A DNA stretch of 56,966 nt from Candidatus Gallacutalibacter pullicola (lineage in GTDB: Bacteria > Bacillota > Clostridia > Oscillospirales > Acutalibacteraceae). The stretch's first letter is position 1, and every line of letters begins with the position of its first letter. Location: NCBI GenBank assembly GCA_018712265.1, contig DVHF01000153.1, positions 1-56,966 of the forward strand, given 5' to 3'. A program made the position numbers and the translations under genes. The notes beneath the pieces were generated by a model. That model was given only the letters and a program-made list of their open reading frames with translations. It ran no database searches and was not told the origin of the DNA. This document shows positions 18,896 through 27,898 of this stretch, piece by piece.

Positions 18896-19758
18896 CACGC
18901 GTCCTCCAACGTAATCCGGCCGATCTTTGCGCCGCGGAATTCATCCAGCACGGCGGCGGCGGCGCGTTCTGTATTGACTTCCCCGCCGGAGACGAGCATC
19001 CCGCGTTTGCGGCCGATGGTTTCTAAAATCTCCCAGCCCTGTTTCCCGTCCAGATCAGCGTCGTCCATTTTATAACGCTGCTTGAGCGGTTCGGGATATT
19101 TCTTTGCAAGAATTTCCAGCAGGCGCGACGCCAAATGTTCCGTATCCACCACGTCGTCTTTGACGGCGCCGGTAAAGGCGAGGTGCTCGCCCACTTCCGG
19201 ATCCTCAAACTTTGGCCACAGCACACCGGGCGTATCGAGCAGCTCGAAGCCCTTGCCGATGGTGAACCACTGGTTACTGCGCGTCACGCCGGGCCTGTCA
19301 GCGACGTCGGCCTTGCTGTTTCTGCTCAGCTTGTTAATCAGCGACGATTTTCCCACGTTCGGCACGCCGACGACCATCACGCGGATCACGCGTCCCGTCA
19401 TCCCTTTGGCGTTCCATGCGGCGATCCTGTCTTTCAGCAGTTCCCGCACGGCTGGGATCAATCCCTGTAAATTCTTCCCGGTGCGGCAGTCGATCGCGAT
19501 CGCCGCGATCCCCTGGGATCGGTACGATTCAATCCAGCGCGATGTCTGCACCGGATCCGCCATGTCGCATTTATTCAGCAGCACGATGCGCGGCTTATTC
19601 TGGATGATTTTATCCAAAACAGGATTCCGGCTGCTTACCGGGATCCTGGCGTCAACGATTTCCGCTACGGCATCCACCAGCTTCAGCGATTTTTCAATCT
19701 GGCGGCGTGTTTTTGTCATATGACCCGGAAACCATTGGATAGACTGTGCCTCGCTCAT
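18895..19758 (-). CDS. rbgA: Ribosome biogenesis GTPase YlqF (RbgA)
   Basis: This 287-residue circularly permuted GTPase is needed for late 50S assembly. The motif order G4-G1-G3 shows the permutation: NKCD at 62-65, GVPNVGKSS at 131-139, DTPG at 175-178. The N-terminal [13 protein letters not shown] is the RbgA signature. Its ATG begins directly after the TAA of the signal peptidase gene. The neighbour rplS upstream is also a 50S component. Confidence 0.97.
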   Translation of the reverse strand: MSEAQSIQWFPGHMTKTRRQIEKSLKLVDAVAEIVDARIPVSSRNPVLDKIIQNKPRIVLLNKCDMADPVQTSRWIESYRSQGIAAIAIDCRTGKNLQGLIPAVRELLKDRIAAWNAKGMTGRVIRVMVVGVPNVGKSSLINKLSRNSKADVADRPGVTRSNQWFTIGKGFELLDTPGVLWPKFEDPEVGEHLAFTGAVKDDVVDTEHLASRLLEILAKKYPEPLKQRYKMDDADLDGKQGWEILETIGRKRGMLVSGGEVNTERAAAAVLDEFRGAKIGRITLEDA

Positions 19759-20373
19759 TTATTCAACCCTCTCTATTCTGTCAAATGGAAAGACGATCCA
19801 TTCGGCTTTTCCAAAAATATATCTCTGATCCACCATCCCGACGGAGACAAACCGGCTGTCCTCGGACACATCGCGGTTATCTCCCAGCACGAAGATGTGT
19901 CCCTCCGGGACCGTCTGCGGGAATTCCAGCAGCGGTTCGCTGGTTAGCGGGCGCAGCGTGAGTTCTCCATGCAGATACGGTTCCTCCAGCGGTTCGCCGT
20001 CCACGAGGACGGTGCCCGTTTCGTAATCGATATCGACGATCTGTCCCGGCAGCGCGATCACACGCTTGACTATCGGCTTTGCCAGTCCGGAGGTGCGCCG
20101 CAGCACGACGACGTCCCCCTGCTGGGGCTGATAAAAAAAGCTGGAAACCAGAAGCTTGTCCCCGGAAAACAGGGTCGGCTCCATCGATGCGCCGCTCACT
20201 GTGACCACCCGGATCAGAAAGGTAAAAATCAGCACAACGGCAATCACCGCCATGCTCAAGGATTCCATCCATTCAAAGCAGCTCACCGTTCCTCTCGAGA
20301 GCTGCGTTTTTCTCGCATAACGGCCCTCCGGTGGGCTTGACCATCCCACCCGGGGCTTTCCATCCCTTTTCAT
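19759..20373 (-). CDS. lepB: Signal peptidase I, second of two tandem paralogs
   Basis: This 204-residue membrane protease removes signal peptides outside the membrane. One N-terminal anchor spans residues 36-55, the catalytic Ser63 is in GASMEPT, the Lys103 in KPIVKRVIALPG, and the GDNRDVSEDSR box follows. The ATG at 20373 gives the expected length, but its ribosome site (GGGAATCTG) is weak. An in-frame extension upstream runs into a repeat and is not signal-peptidase-like. It shares CFEWMESL-type residues with the gene at 20737, from which it is separated by repeats. Its stop abuts rbgA. Confidence 0.94.
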   Translation of the reverse strand: MKRDGKPRVGWSSPPEGRYARKTQLSRGTVSCFEWMESLSMAVIAVVLIFTFLIRVVTVSGASMEPTLFSGDKLLVSSFFYQPQQGDVVVLRRTSGLAKPIVKRVIALPGQIVDIDYETGTVLVDGEPLEEPYLHGELTLRPLTSEPLLEFPQTVPEGHIFVLGDNRDVSEDSRFVSVGMVDQRYIFGKAEWIVFPFDRIERVE

Positions 20374-20390
20374 CAGATTCCCATCAATTC

Positions 20391-20515
20391 CCCCTTTCCG
20401 GTTGGGGCTCTGCCCCAAACCCCGGCAGGGGCTGCTCGCCCCTGCACCCTCGCTGGGGCGCAAGCTCCCCAGACCCCATCCCATTTCCAACGTTCGTTGG
20501 AAATGAAGTTTTTGC
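20391..20515. repeat. Family C GC-rich repeat, minus orientation
   Basis: Read on the minus strand this copy has a hairpin from CATTTCCAACG and CGTTGGAAATG, then GGGGTCTGGGGAGCTTGCG, CCCCAGCGAGGGTGCAGGGG and further G-rich hairpins. With the copy at 20655-20738 it fills most of the 363-base gap between the two signal peptidase genes. I see no gene in that gap. Confidence 0.75.
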
Positions 20516-20654
20516 TGTTTTATTTTTACATTACTGTAGTTCCGCGCGGGTCGCGCGGAACATCCCGTAATTTCCCCCAAGCAATCCCAAAAAATCCCCT
20601 CAATAGAAAGAAGATCCGTCTCGACACTATGGATCGATGATCTCCGCGGTACGG

Positions 20655-20738
20655 CGGAAACGGGGTCTGGGGACAAGTCCCCAGCCGGGGGATACGGGGG
20701 CGGGCAGCCCCCGTCCCGGGAGAAGCCCCTGCCGGATC
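20655..20738. repeat. Family C GC-rich repeat, plus orientation, docked at a lepB stop codon
   Basis: This copy has GGGGTCTGGGGACAAGTCCC and CAGCCCCCGTCCCGGG. It ends two to five bases from the stop codon of the first signal peptidase gene. Orientation is opposite to the neighbouring copy, so the two could form a long inverted repeat. Confidence 0.75.
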
Positions 20739-21330
20739 AGAAGAACAGGCGGAAGTGATCGAAAGGAAAGACGATGGCACGGACTTTTCCGATAATATAG
20801 CGGGTGTCGATCATGCCGACCTGGGTGCTGCGGCTGTCCATCGAAACGTCGCGGTTGTCGCCAAGCACAAAGACGCAGCCCTCCGGGACTACCTGCGGGA
20901 ACTGCATATCCTCAAAATGAGTGGTGCTGCCGTTTTCTATATATGCCGATTCGTCCAGCGGCTCGCCGTCTACATAGACGACGCCGGAAGCAAAATCAAT
21001 GTCTACCGTTTGGCCCTCTGTCGCAATCACACGCTTGATGATCCGTTCGCCCAGCTGCGTCCCTCTGGCGTCCACCACAACCACATCGTCCTGGTTGAAA
21101 TCGCGCTCCAGACAGGAAATCAGCACCCGATCCTTTTCCTCAAAATTCGGGAGCATCGACGTACCGAATACTTCCGGGATCCGGAACACTACCGAGAACA
21201 GCAAAACTACCACAATAACGGCCAGCGCCAGGGAATCAAACCAGTCAAACGCCGACAGAACGCCTCTGCCTGGCTGGTTGTCTTCCTCATTTCCCGAAAT
21301 TTCTTCTGTCGCTACTTTCTTTTCTTCCAA
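20737..21330 (-). CDS. lepB: Signal peptidase I, first of two tandem paralogs
   Basis: This 197-residue protein has an acidic N-terminus, one membrane anchor (about 33-50), catalytic Ser58 in FGTSMLP, Lys99 in GERIIKRVIA, and the GDNRDVSMDSRSTQVG box. It is closely related to the gene at 19759 but diverged in the N-terminal tail and substrate-domain loops. The start is TTG, with AGGGTGAGG just before. It follows the rplS terminator, so its expression may come from read-through or a local promoter I could not define. Confidence 0.94.
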   Translation of the reverse strand: MEEKKVATEEISGNEEDNQPGRGVLSAFDWFDSLALAVIVVVLLFSVVFRIPEVFGTSMLPNFEEKDRVLISCLERDFNQDDVVVVDARGTQLGERIIKRVIATEGQTVDIDFASGVVYVDGEPLDESAYIENGSTTHFEDMQFPQVVPEGCVFVLGDNRDVSMDSRSTQVGMIDTRYIIGKVRAIVFPFDHFRLFF

Positions 21331-21363
21331 ATTGCCTCACCCTTACGCCATAATTTTAAAAGC

Positions 21364-21391
21364 AAAAAAGGGGACACCGTAATGTCCCCTT
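21364..21391 (-). terminator. rplS terminator
   Basis: GGGGACA and TGTCCCC pair around a six-base loop. On the minus strand they are followed by TTTTTTGC, a standard intrinsic terminator eight bases after the rplS stop. Confidence 0.85.
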
Positions 21392-21398
21392 TCCCCTC

Positions 21399-21743
21399 TT
21401 ACTTTATCTGCTCTTTTACCTTAGCAGCCTTACCAACTCTGTCACGCAGGAAGTAAAGCTTTGCTCTGCGGACGCGGCCCTTGCGGACTACCGTCACATT
21501 CTTCACGTTCGGAGAATGTACCGGGAACACCCTCTCAACGCCAACGCCATAGGATACGCGGCGGACAGTAAAGGTCTCGCCAATGCCGCTGCCCTTGCGG
21601 GCGATTACCGTACCCTCGAAGGCCTGGATTCTTTCCTTGTCGCCTTCCTTGATGTTTACGTCGATTCTTACCGTATCGCCGATTTCAAACTGCGGGATTT
21701 CCTTCTTTATCGAAGCTTCCGCGATGTGCTTCAAAGCATCCAT
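21399..21743 (-). CDS. rplS: 50S ribosomal protein L19
   Basis: This 114-residue protein lies at the 30S-50S interface. [19 protein letters not shown] and [12 protein letters not shown] are typical, as is the C-terminal [22 protein letters not shown]. It starts at ATG after AAGGAGGAAAACAG. It has its own promoter, a structured leader of about 126 bases, and a strong terminator. Confidence 0.99.
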   Translation of the reverse strand: MDALKHIAEASIKKEIPQFEIGDTVRIDVNIKEGDKERIQAFEGTVIARKGSGIGETFTVRRVSYGVGVERVFPVHSPNVKNVTVVRKGRVRRAKLYFLRDRVGKAAKVKEQIK

Positions 21744-21872
21744 TCTGTTTTCCTCCTTGGTAATTCAGACATTCGTACCCGTCAAGCGGGCAGAGGACTG
21801 TCCAGCTTTCATGTCTTGAAGTGTTCAAGGCATCAACCCCCACTGGCTTCAGCCAGCGGACCTCAAATGCCT
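21744..21872 (-). ncRNA. Candidate structured leader of rplS (L19 leader type)
   Basis: Between the inferred start site and rplS lie several possible helices: GGCAT with ATGCC enclosing CTGGCTGAAGCCAG, and AGACAT with ATGTCT enclosing CCCGCTTGACGGG. Autoregulatory L19 leaders are known in Firmicutes. I see structure, but I have not matched it to the published model. Confidence 0.5.
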
Positions 21873-21876
21873 GTAT

Positions 21877-21905
21877 ATCATATCATACCGTCACAGATCT
21901 TGCAA
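21877..21905 (-). promoter_or_regulatory. Sigma-A-type promoter for rplS
   Basis: TTGCAA (21900-21905) and TATGAT (21877-21882) are 17 bases apart on the minus strand. The overlapping TATGATATGAT gives an alternative -10 box. Confidence 0.7.
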
Positions 21906-21956
21906 GTTTTTTCTGCAAAAATTTGCGATCTTCTTTCCCAGAACCCGGGTGTTCCG

Positions 21957-22613
21957 TCACGCAAACGGCGTCATTTCCGCGTCATACAGATTCGTCCGGG
22001 CGGCCGTTTCGTAAAAATCAAACCCCAGATACAGCCGGATCGCCGTCGTGATGAGATATGGATTTACGTTCTCTGTGCTCCCCGCCGGGAGAATGGAGGA
22101 AATGCGGAGCTTTCCATCCTCCTGCCACACCTTTGTCCTCGTCAGGTACGGCGCGAGATTGATAAGCTTCGGGCCGGTCTTTGAATGTTTCTCCACCAGA
22201 ATGTCGTCCCATGTCAGGAGATCTTCTATTTTTGAAAGGGCTTCTTCGCAGGAAAGGGTTTCCGGTTCCAGCGTGAACTCAAACGAAGCAAACGCGATTT
22301 TTCCGGGCTTCATCACAGGAGCCGTCACCGCAAACACCGGCAGATCCGGCGGGAGCGCCGCGTTCAGCCGGGAGACGAGTTCCTCCGGCGCCATATCCTG
22401 TTCCAGACGGATGTCGAGCGATTCGCGTTCCCCGCGGATCCCCAGCGAGAGCGGCAGCGCAAACACCATGTACGCGCGTGGGCTGAACCCCTCCGTGTAC
22501 CACAGCGGGATTTTGGCCTTGTGCATCGCGCGGGAAAAACAGCGGGTCAGATCCAGATGGGAAATGTACCGCGCGGATCCCTCCTTGCGGAACCAGATTC
22601 TAACGGGCTTCAA
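21957..22613 (-). CDS. TIGR03936 / DUF2344 radical SAM-associated protein
   Basis: This protein of about 218 residues has KPVRIWFRKEGSARYISHLDL at its start and the DUF2344 blocks WYTEGFSPR and FALPLSLGIRGE. In other genomes this domain is found fused to, or next to, the B12-binding radical SAM protein, as here; a tRNA or cofactor modification role is suspected but not shown. I chose a TTG start (22611-22613) because GGGAGGGATC precedes it, and it overlaps the end of the upstream gene. A longer frame begins at 22664 inside that gene. Confidence 0.85.
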   Translation of the reverse strand: MKPVRIWFRKEGSARYISHLDLTRCFSRAMHKAKIPLWYTEGFSPRAYMVFALPLSLGIRGERESLDIRLEQDMAPEELVSRLNAALPPDLPVFAVTAPVMKPGKIAFASFEFTLEPETLSCEEALSKIEDLLTWDDILVEKHSKTGPKLINLAPYLTRTKVWQEDGKLRISSILPAGSTENVNPYLITTAIRLYLGFDFYETAARTNLYDAEMTPFA

Positions 22614-24444
22614 AGCAGATCCCTCCCCCAAAGCAGGCTGCGCCGCACGCGGAGCATTTTTCACGGCAGTTCGGCGTGGTGGTATCCCGGTAAGCGCGCT
22701 TACATTCCTCGATCAGGAACGATTTCCGGATGCCGTAATCGAGATGATCCCACGGGAGGATCTCGTCAAAATCACGGCGGCGGCTCGCGTAAAATGAGGG
22801 ATCAATGCCGAGATCATCGAACAGCTTCATCCATGCGTCAAAGGAGAAGCAGTCCGCCCAGCCGTCAAATTTGAAGCCGCGCCGCTGGGCCTCCTCCAGC
22901 ACAGGCCCGAGACGGCGGTCACCGCGCGCGAATACGGCCTCCAGGAAGCTTGTCTCCGCGTCGTGCCAGTTTGCCTCGATTTTCCGCGTGTGGATCGATT
23001 CCACCAGATGGCGCTGCTTCTGGCGCAGCACCTCGATAGAATCCTGCGGCTCCCACTGGAACGGCGTGAACGGCTTCGGCACGAACGACGACGCGCTGAG
23101 CGTCACACTCACGGAGCGGCCCTTGGGCCTGTCCGGCGTATCGTAATAAACGTCCACAACCTTTTGGCCAAGCTCCGCAATCCCCGCCACATCGTCAAGC
23201 GTTTCCGTCGGCAGGCCGATCATGAAATACAGCTTTACCTTGCTCCACCCGCCGGAAAACGCCGTGCGCACCGTCTTGAGAAGCTCCTCCTCCGTGACGT
23301 TCTTATTGATCACGTCGCGCAGGCGCTGCGTCCCTGCCTCCGGCGCGAACGTCAGGCCGCTGCGCCGCACCGTTTTGATCTTCTTTGTCAGCTCGTTGGA
23401 GAAGCCGTCCACGCGCAGCGACGGCAGGGAAATACTCACCTTTTCGCCCTCCGTCCAGGTGAGAAGCTCGTCGAGCAGGGGGTTAATCTCCGAGTAATCG
23501 CTCGTGCTCAGGGAGGAGAGGGAAACCTCGTCGTAGCCGGTGTTTTCGCAGAGATCGCGGCACTGGCGGCTGACCGTATCCACCGATTTCTCCCGCACCG
23601 GACGGTAAATGAATCCCGCCTGACAGAAGCGGCAGCCGCGGATGCACCCGCGGAACACCTCTGCCACCGCCCTGTCGTGCACAATATCCAGAAACGGCAC
23701 GACAAAATCCTTTGGAAAATAGGAGCGATCCATATCCATCATGACGCGCTTTTTCACCGTCGCAGGCGCGCCGTCTTTCGGGGTGATGGCCGCGACGGTT
23801 CCATCCTCATGATACGAGACATCATACAACGCCGGGACGTAGACGCCCGGGATCTGCGCGGCCGCAGTCAGGAATTCTCGTTTGCTTCTCCCCTCATCCC
23901 GGAATCGCCGGTAGAGATCGATCACTTCCAGATCGACCTCCTCGCCCTCGCCGAGGAACATCAGATCGACAAAATCCGCGAGCGGCTCAGCGTTACAGAC
24001 GCACGGTCCGCCCGCCACCACCAGCGGCGACAGCTCCGTGCGATCCGCACTGCGCAGCGGCACGCCCGCCAGATCCAGCATATTCAGCACGTTTGTGAAG
24101 CTCAGTTCATATTGGAGCGTAAACCCGATGAAATCGAAATCACGGATGGGCTCCCCGCTCTCCAGCGCAAACAGCGGCATCCCGATCCGGCGCATCTCCT
24201 GCTCCATATCGGTCCAGGGGGCGAATACGCGTTCGCACCAGATATTCGGCTGGGCATTGAACAGCCCATACAGAATTTTCATGCCGAGATGGGACATTCC
24301 CACCTCATATACGTCCGGGAAACAGAATGCAAACCGGACGTCGACGTCCTCTTTCCGCTTGACGACGGCGTTTACCTCGCCGCCTACATAGCGCGCGGGT
24401 TTCTGTACCCGCTGGAGCAGACGCTCCAATTCTTTTGAAATCAT
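22600..24444 (-). CDS. TIGR03960 family B12-binding domain radical SAM protein
   Basis: This 614-residue protein has an N-terminal B12-binding-like domain (FAFCFPDVYEVGMSHLGMKI), a radical SAM core with the cluster motif RGCIRGCRFCQAG near residue 270, and a Cys-rich C-terminus (CREKCSACGAACFGG). The reaction is unknown. The ATG at 24444 has AGGATG seven bases before. It overlaps its DUF2344 partner, implying joint function. Upstream is a 573-base gap filled with family B repeats. Confidence 0.93.
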   Translation of the reverse strand: MISKELERLLQRVQKPARYVGGEVNAVVKRKEDVDVRFAFCFPDVYEVGMSHLGMKILYGLFNAQPNIWCERVFAPWTDMEQEMRRIGMPLFALESGEPIRDFDFIGFTLQYELSFTNVLNMLDLAGVPLRSADRTELSPLVVAGGPCVCNAEPLADFVDLMFLGEGEEVDLEVIDLYRRFRDEGRSKREFLTAAAQIPGVYVPALYDVSYHEDGTVAAITPKDGAPATVKKRVMMDMDRSYFPKDFVVPFLDIVHDRAVAEVFRGCIRGCRFCQAGFIYRPVREKSVDTVSRQCRDLCENTGYDEVSLSSLSTSDYSEINPLLDELLTWTEGEKVSISLPSLRVDGFSNELTKKIKTVRRSGLTFAPEAGTQRLRDVINKNVTEEELLKTVRTAFSGGWSKVKLYFMIGLPTETLDDVAGIAELGQKVVDVYYDTPDRPKGRSVSVTLSASSFVPKPFTPFQWEPQDSIEVLRQKQRHLVESIHTRKIEANWHDAETSFLEAVFARGDRRLGPVLEEAQRRGFKFDGWADCFSFDAWMKLFDDLGIDPSFYASRRRDFDEILPWDHLDYGIRKSFLIEECKRAYRDTTTPNCREKCSACGAACFGGGICFEAR

Positions 24445-24454
24445 AGCACACATC

Positions 24455-24680
24455 CTAAAACGTAAAGTTTTCGCCGGCCTTTTTCAAAAGGCCGCGGGGG
24501 CGTGGGAAGATTCCCCCGCAGCGCGGGGGAAATGTCGCAAAGCGACAAAAGGGGACGGGCCGTGTACGGCAGGCCCCCGTAGAAATGGGACGCAAAGCGT
24601 CCCTCAGGAAAGGTAAGCAAACAGGGAGGGCGAACCATCCGGTGGATGGTTCGCTTGACCGCCTTTGCGGACCCCCAGGC
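24455..24680. repeat. Family B multi-hairpin repeat, copy 1, plus orientation
   Basis: Hairpins in order are GGCCTTTTTCAAAAGGCC (24476-24493), CCCCCGCAGCGCGGGGG, TGTCGCAAAGCGACA (24533-24547), GGGACGCAAAGCGTCCC, and GCGAACCATCC with GGATGGTTCGC (24630-24654). The same framework is found in the copies at 24862 and 37222 with paired changes in the arms. With copy 2 it fills the gap 24445-25017. I see no gene there. Confidence 0.85.
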
Positions 24681-24861
24681 GGAGTATTTCTGAATACGGA
24701 AATCTCCTGCATCATGTTTGGATTTTACCCTGTGTTTTTAACTTTGAACCACAAAATTACAAAGCAGATTCAGTATACCTGTTATTTGCCGTCCTTTTCC
24801 AAAAGGATGAGGGATCGGGCTTTTGAGGGAACGGCTATTGCCGCACACTTGCCGCTTGGGG

Positions 24862-25025
24862 GATCGTAAAGGCGTTCCGGGAAACCATCCACCGGATGGT
24901 TTCCCCTCTCTGTTTACTCACCTTTCTGGGAGGAACGCTTCGCGTTCCTTTGGGCTTGTGGGGGCTCCTCGCCCCCACACCCCGTCGCAAGCTTTTGAAA
25001 AAGCTTGAGCAAAACTTTTATGTTT
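24862..25025. repeat. Family B repeat, copy 2, minus orientation, docked at the murF stop
   Basis: Read on the minus strand it begins over the murF stop codon (ACATAAAAGTTTTGC) and continues with AAGCTTTTTCAAAAGCTT (24989-25006), a GGGGGC hairpin, GGAACGCGAAGCGTTCC, and arms GGGAAACCATCC and GGATGGTTTCCC (24879-24905). It faces copy 1 in inverted orientation. Confidence 0.87.
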
Positions 25026-26397
25026 TGCTTCCCAGCAACGCGGTGACAATCTCGTCCGTTTTCATCCCTCTCGACCCTTTCACCAGCACGGCGTCCCCCC
25101 TGCCAAGCAAAGCTTTCAGTTCCCGCACAGCCTCCTCATTCGACTGGCACACCCGGCAGTCCAGCGACGGGTTTTCCGCCAGCGCGCCCCGTGCGATCGC
25201 CTCAGCACGATGTCCAACCGTGACGAGGAACTGGATCCCTGACTTCGCCGCCTCGCGCCCGGTATCGTAGTGCGCCTGTTCTGAGAGATCTCCAAGTTCG
25301 AGCATATCCGCCAGCACCGCGCCGCGTTTCCCCTCACACGGCAGAGACGCCAGCACATTCAGGCTGCTCCTGACGGAATCGGGGCTTGCATTGTAGGAAT
25401 CGTCCAGCACCGTCAGGCCGTCCGCGCGGCGAATCTGCTGGCGCATGGCCGGGGGCCGGTATGTTTCCAGCGCCTTTGCGGCGGCTTTCCGATCCACGCC
25501 GAGCGCATCCGCGACAGCTACCGCAGCCAGCGCATTTCGCACATTGTGATCCCCAAGGCACGGCAGACGCAGCTGCAGCGTTTCCCCATCCGGGACACGC
25601 AGCAGGAATATGGTGCTTTCTCCGTCGGTGTGAATCTCTCGCGCGCTGTAATCGCAATTCTCTCCCAGGCCGAACGAAACGGTCCGGAACGGGAGTTTTC
25701 CGGAAAGCTCCGACAGGAGCGGATCGTCCCCGTTGAGGAACAGGATCGACGACGGCGTGAAACGGTCGGTAATATGCAGCTTTTCGGAGCGGATATTCTC
25801 CTGCGTTTTGAGGTTCTCAATATGCGAGATGCCGATATTCGTCATCACGGCATACTGCGGCGCAGCGATCGCGGCAAGCCGCTCCATTTCCCCAAACTCG
25901 CTCATGCCCATTTCCAGAACCGCCGCGTTATATTCTTCTGAAAGGCGCAGCACCATCAGCGGCAGGCCGATCTGGCTGTTGAGGTTCCCTGCCGTTTTGA
26001 GCACGGAGGAAAATCCTGCCGAAAGGGCAAGCGCCACCATCTCCTTTGTCGTCGTTTTGCCGACGCTTCCCGTAATCCCGACCACCGGGATGGAAAATTC
26101 CGCCCGGTACGCCGCTGCCAGCTTTTGCAGCGCCTCGCGCGTATCGGGTACGGCGATCCACGGCTTTTCATCGCTGGCTGTCTCGTGCTCCTGCGTCAGG
26201 ACTGCCGCCGCGCCGTTTTCCAGCACCTGTTCCAGAAAGGCGTGGCCGTCCACGCGCTCCCCCTTGATGGGCACAAACAACGCTCTGTCCCCAAGGGAGC
26301 GGCTGTCCGTCGTGACGGAGCAGACCTCCGTCTCCGGCGCGCCGCACAGAAGCCGTCCGCCGCAGAGATCCGCAATTTGCTTTGCTGTCATTTTCAT
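25018..26397 (-). CDS. murF: UDP-N-acetylmuramoyl-tripeptide--D-alanyl-D-alanine ligase
   Basis: This 459-residue cytoplasmic ATP-dependent ligase adds D-Ala-D-Ala to the peptidoglycan precursor. The P-loop is GITGSVGKTTTK at 108-119. YNAAVLEMGMSEFGEM and DDSYNASPDSV are family signatures. The start ATG at 26397 overlaps the murE stop (ATGA). Its own stop codon lies inside a family B repeat, so the last residues (SKT) border the repeat. Confidence 0.97.
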   Translation of the reverse strand: MKMTAKQIADLCGGRLLCGAPETEVCSVTTDSRSLGDRALFVPIKGERVDGHAFLEQVLENGAAAVLTQEHETASDEKPWIAVPDTREALQKLAAAYRAEFSIPVVGITGSVGKTTTKEMVALALSAGFSSVLKTAGNLNSQIGLPLMVLRLSEEYNAAVLEMGMSEFGEMERLAAIAAPQYAVMTNIGISHIENLKTQENIRSEKLHITDRFTPSSILFLNGDDPLLSELSGKLPFRTVSFGLGENCDYSAREIHTDGESTIFLLRVPDGETLQLRLPCLGDHNVRNALAAVAVADALGVDRKAAAKALETYRPPAMRQQIRRADGLTVLDDSYNASPDSVRSSLNVLASLPCEGKRGAVLADMLELGDLSEQAHYDTGREAAKSGIQFLVTVGHRAEAIARGALAENPSLDCRVCQSNEEAVRELKALLGRGDAVLVKGSRGMKTDEIVTALLGSKT

Positions 26398-27857
26398 ACC
26401 GTCTGCCCCAGCTCCTTTAAGATTTCCGCCGTCACAACGCGCTCGTCGAACGGGTATTTTTTGCCGCGGATTTCCTGATAATCCTCGTGCCCTTTTCCGG
26501 CAAATACGATGATGTCGCCATCCTGCGCGTTCTCGATGCACCAGCGCATGGCCTCACGGCGGTCCGGGATGACGATGTATTTCCCGTCTGTTTTTTTCGT
26601 GCCGATCAGGATATCGGCGATAATATCGTTGACATCCTCGAACCGGGAATTATCCGCTGTGATGACGGAAAGATCCGCCAGCTTGCCGCATACCTCCCCC
26701 ATCTCATACCGCCTTGTGCGGGAACGGTTGCCTCCCGCGCCGAACAGGCAGATCAGACGGTTGGGATGGTAAGCGCGCAGGGTGGTGAGGATATTCTCCA
26801 TGCTTACCGCATTGTGCGCATAGTCGATGAGAAGGGTATAATTGCCCGGCACGCTGAGCGGCTCCACGCGTCCCTTGACCTTTACGGTGTTGAGACCATC
26901 GCGGATCGCTTCGTCGGGAACGTCGAAATGCAGGCATACGGCCATTGCGGCCAGTGCGTTGTATACGCTGAAATGGCCCGGAATGTCCACATCGACCGGC
27001 ATCTCCCTGCGGCCGCGCAGTTCAAAATGAACGCCCACATAGCCGGGTTTCGCGATCAGGTTCTCCTGCTCCGCGCGCAGCTCCGCCTGCGGGGAAAAGC
27101 CGTATGTTTCCAGTGTGCAGGTATGGTTCCTGACAATCCCCTGCCAGTTCGGATCGTCGATATTGACGATTCCCGTGCGGCACTGGCGGAACAGCATACT
27201 CTTGCATTCCATGTATTCCTCCATCGACTGGTGCTCCGTGCCGCCGATGTGATCCTCCGAAAAATTGGTGAACACCCCAATCTCGAATGTGAATCCCGCG
27301 AGACGGAAATCGCGCAGGCCGATGGACGACGCCTCCATCACACAGCACTGACAGCCGTCCTCTATCATATCGTTCAGGAATTTCTGCACCTCGTACGATT
27401 CCGGGGTGGTGTTCTCTGTGGGGATGATCCTGTCCCCGATGGCGACGCCGATCGTCCCGATGAGCCCGGTCCTGATCCCGGCCCGCTCCAAAATTGCGCG
27501 GATCATGTGGGCTGTGGTGGTTTTTCCCTTCGTCCCGGTGACACCGATCACGCGGATACGATCCGCCGGATGATGGAAATACGCGGCCGACAGATACGCC
27601 AGCGCACGCCGGGTGTTTTCGACAATCACAACCGGACAGCCGCCTGCATCCACCTCGTGCTCCGCCAACACTGCGACGGCTCCGTTCTCTACCGCCTGAC
27701 GCGCGTATTTATGACCGTCCGACGCGGCTCCTTTCAGGCAGACGAACAGATCGCCCGGCCCAGCCTTTCGTGAATCGTACACAATATCCCTGATCTCCGT
27801 CTCCAGCCCGGAGGGGCATTGATATTCCAGCCCATCCAAAAGCTCCCTCAGCTTCAT
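26394..27857 (-). CDS. murE: UDP-N-acetylmuramyl-tripeptide synthetase
   Basis: This 487-residue ligase adds the third amino acid of the peptidoglycan stem. The P-loop is GVTGTKGKTTTA at 105-116. The specificity loop reads TADNSRFED (402-405 DNSR), close to the DNPR of meso-diaminopimelate enzymes and unlike the lysine type. With lysA in the window this suggests diaminopimelate in the wall. Start MKLREL follows AGGAGG at seven bases; a second ATG two codons earlier is badly spaced. It is coupled to murF. Confidence 0.97.
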   Translation of the reverse strand: MKLRELLDGLEYQCPSGLETEIRDIVYDSRKAGPGDLFVCLKGAASDGHKYARQAVENGAVAVLAEHEVDAGGCPVVIVENTRRALAYLSAAYFHHPADRIRVIGVTGTKGKTTTAHMIRAILERAGIRTGLIGTIGVAIGDRIIPTENTTPESYEVQKFLNDMIEDGCQCCVMEASSIGLRDFRLAGFTFEIGVFTNFSEDHIGGTEHQSMEEYMECKSMLFRQCRTGIVNIDDPNWQGIVRNHTCTLETYGFSPQAELRAEQENLIAKPGYVGVHFELRGRREMPVDVDIPGHFSVYNALAAMAVCLHFDVPDEAIRDGLNTVKVKGRVEPLSVPGNYTLLIDYAHNAVSMENILTTLRAYHPNRLICLFGAGGNRSRTRRYEMGEVCGKLADLSVITADNSRFEDVNDIIADILIGTKKTDGKYIVIPDRREAMRWCIENAQDGDIIVFAGKGHEDYQEIRGKKYPFDERVVTAEILKELGQTV

Positions 27858-27898
27858 GGCCATGCCTCCTGTCTTAACATAAACGGCAGCGCGCTGCC

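Noticed and set aside
20374-20676. Longer N-terminus for the second signal peptidase
   Set aside because: The in-frame extension runs through a family C repeat and has no signal peptidase similarity; the ATG at 20373 gives a normal length.
24585-25008. Small open frames in the family B repeat region
   Set aside because: They are made of repeat hairpins, lack ribosome sites, and occur in copies at unrelated places.
24600-25020. CRISPR-like array
   Set aside because: The repeats are palindromic and mosaic, with no regular direct repeat and spacer pattern and no cas genes.
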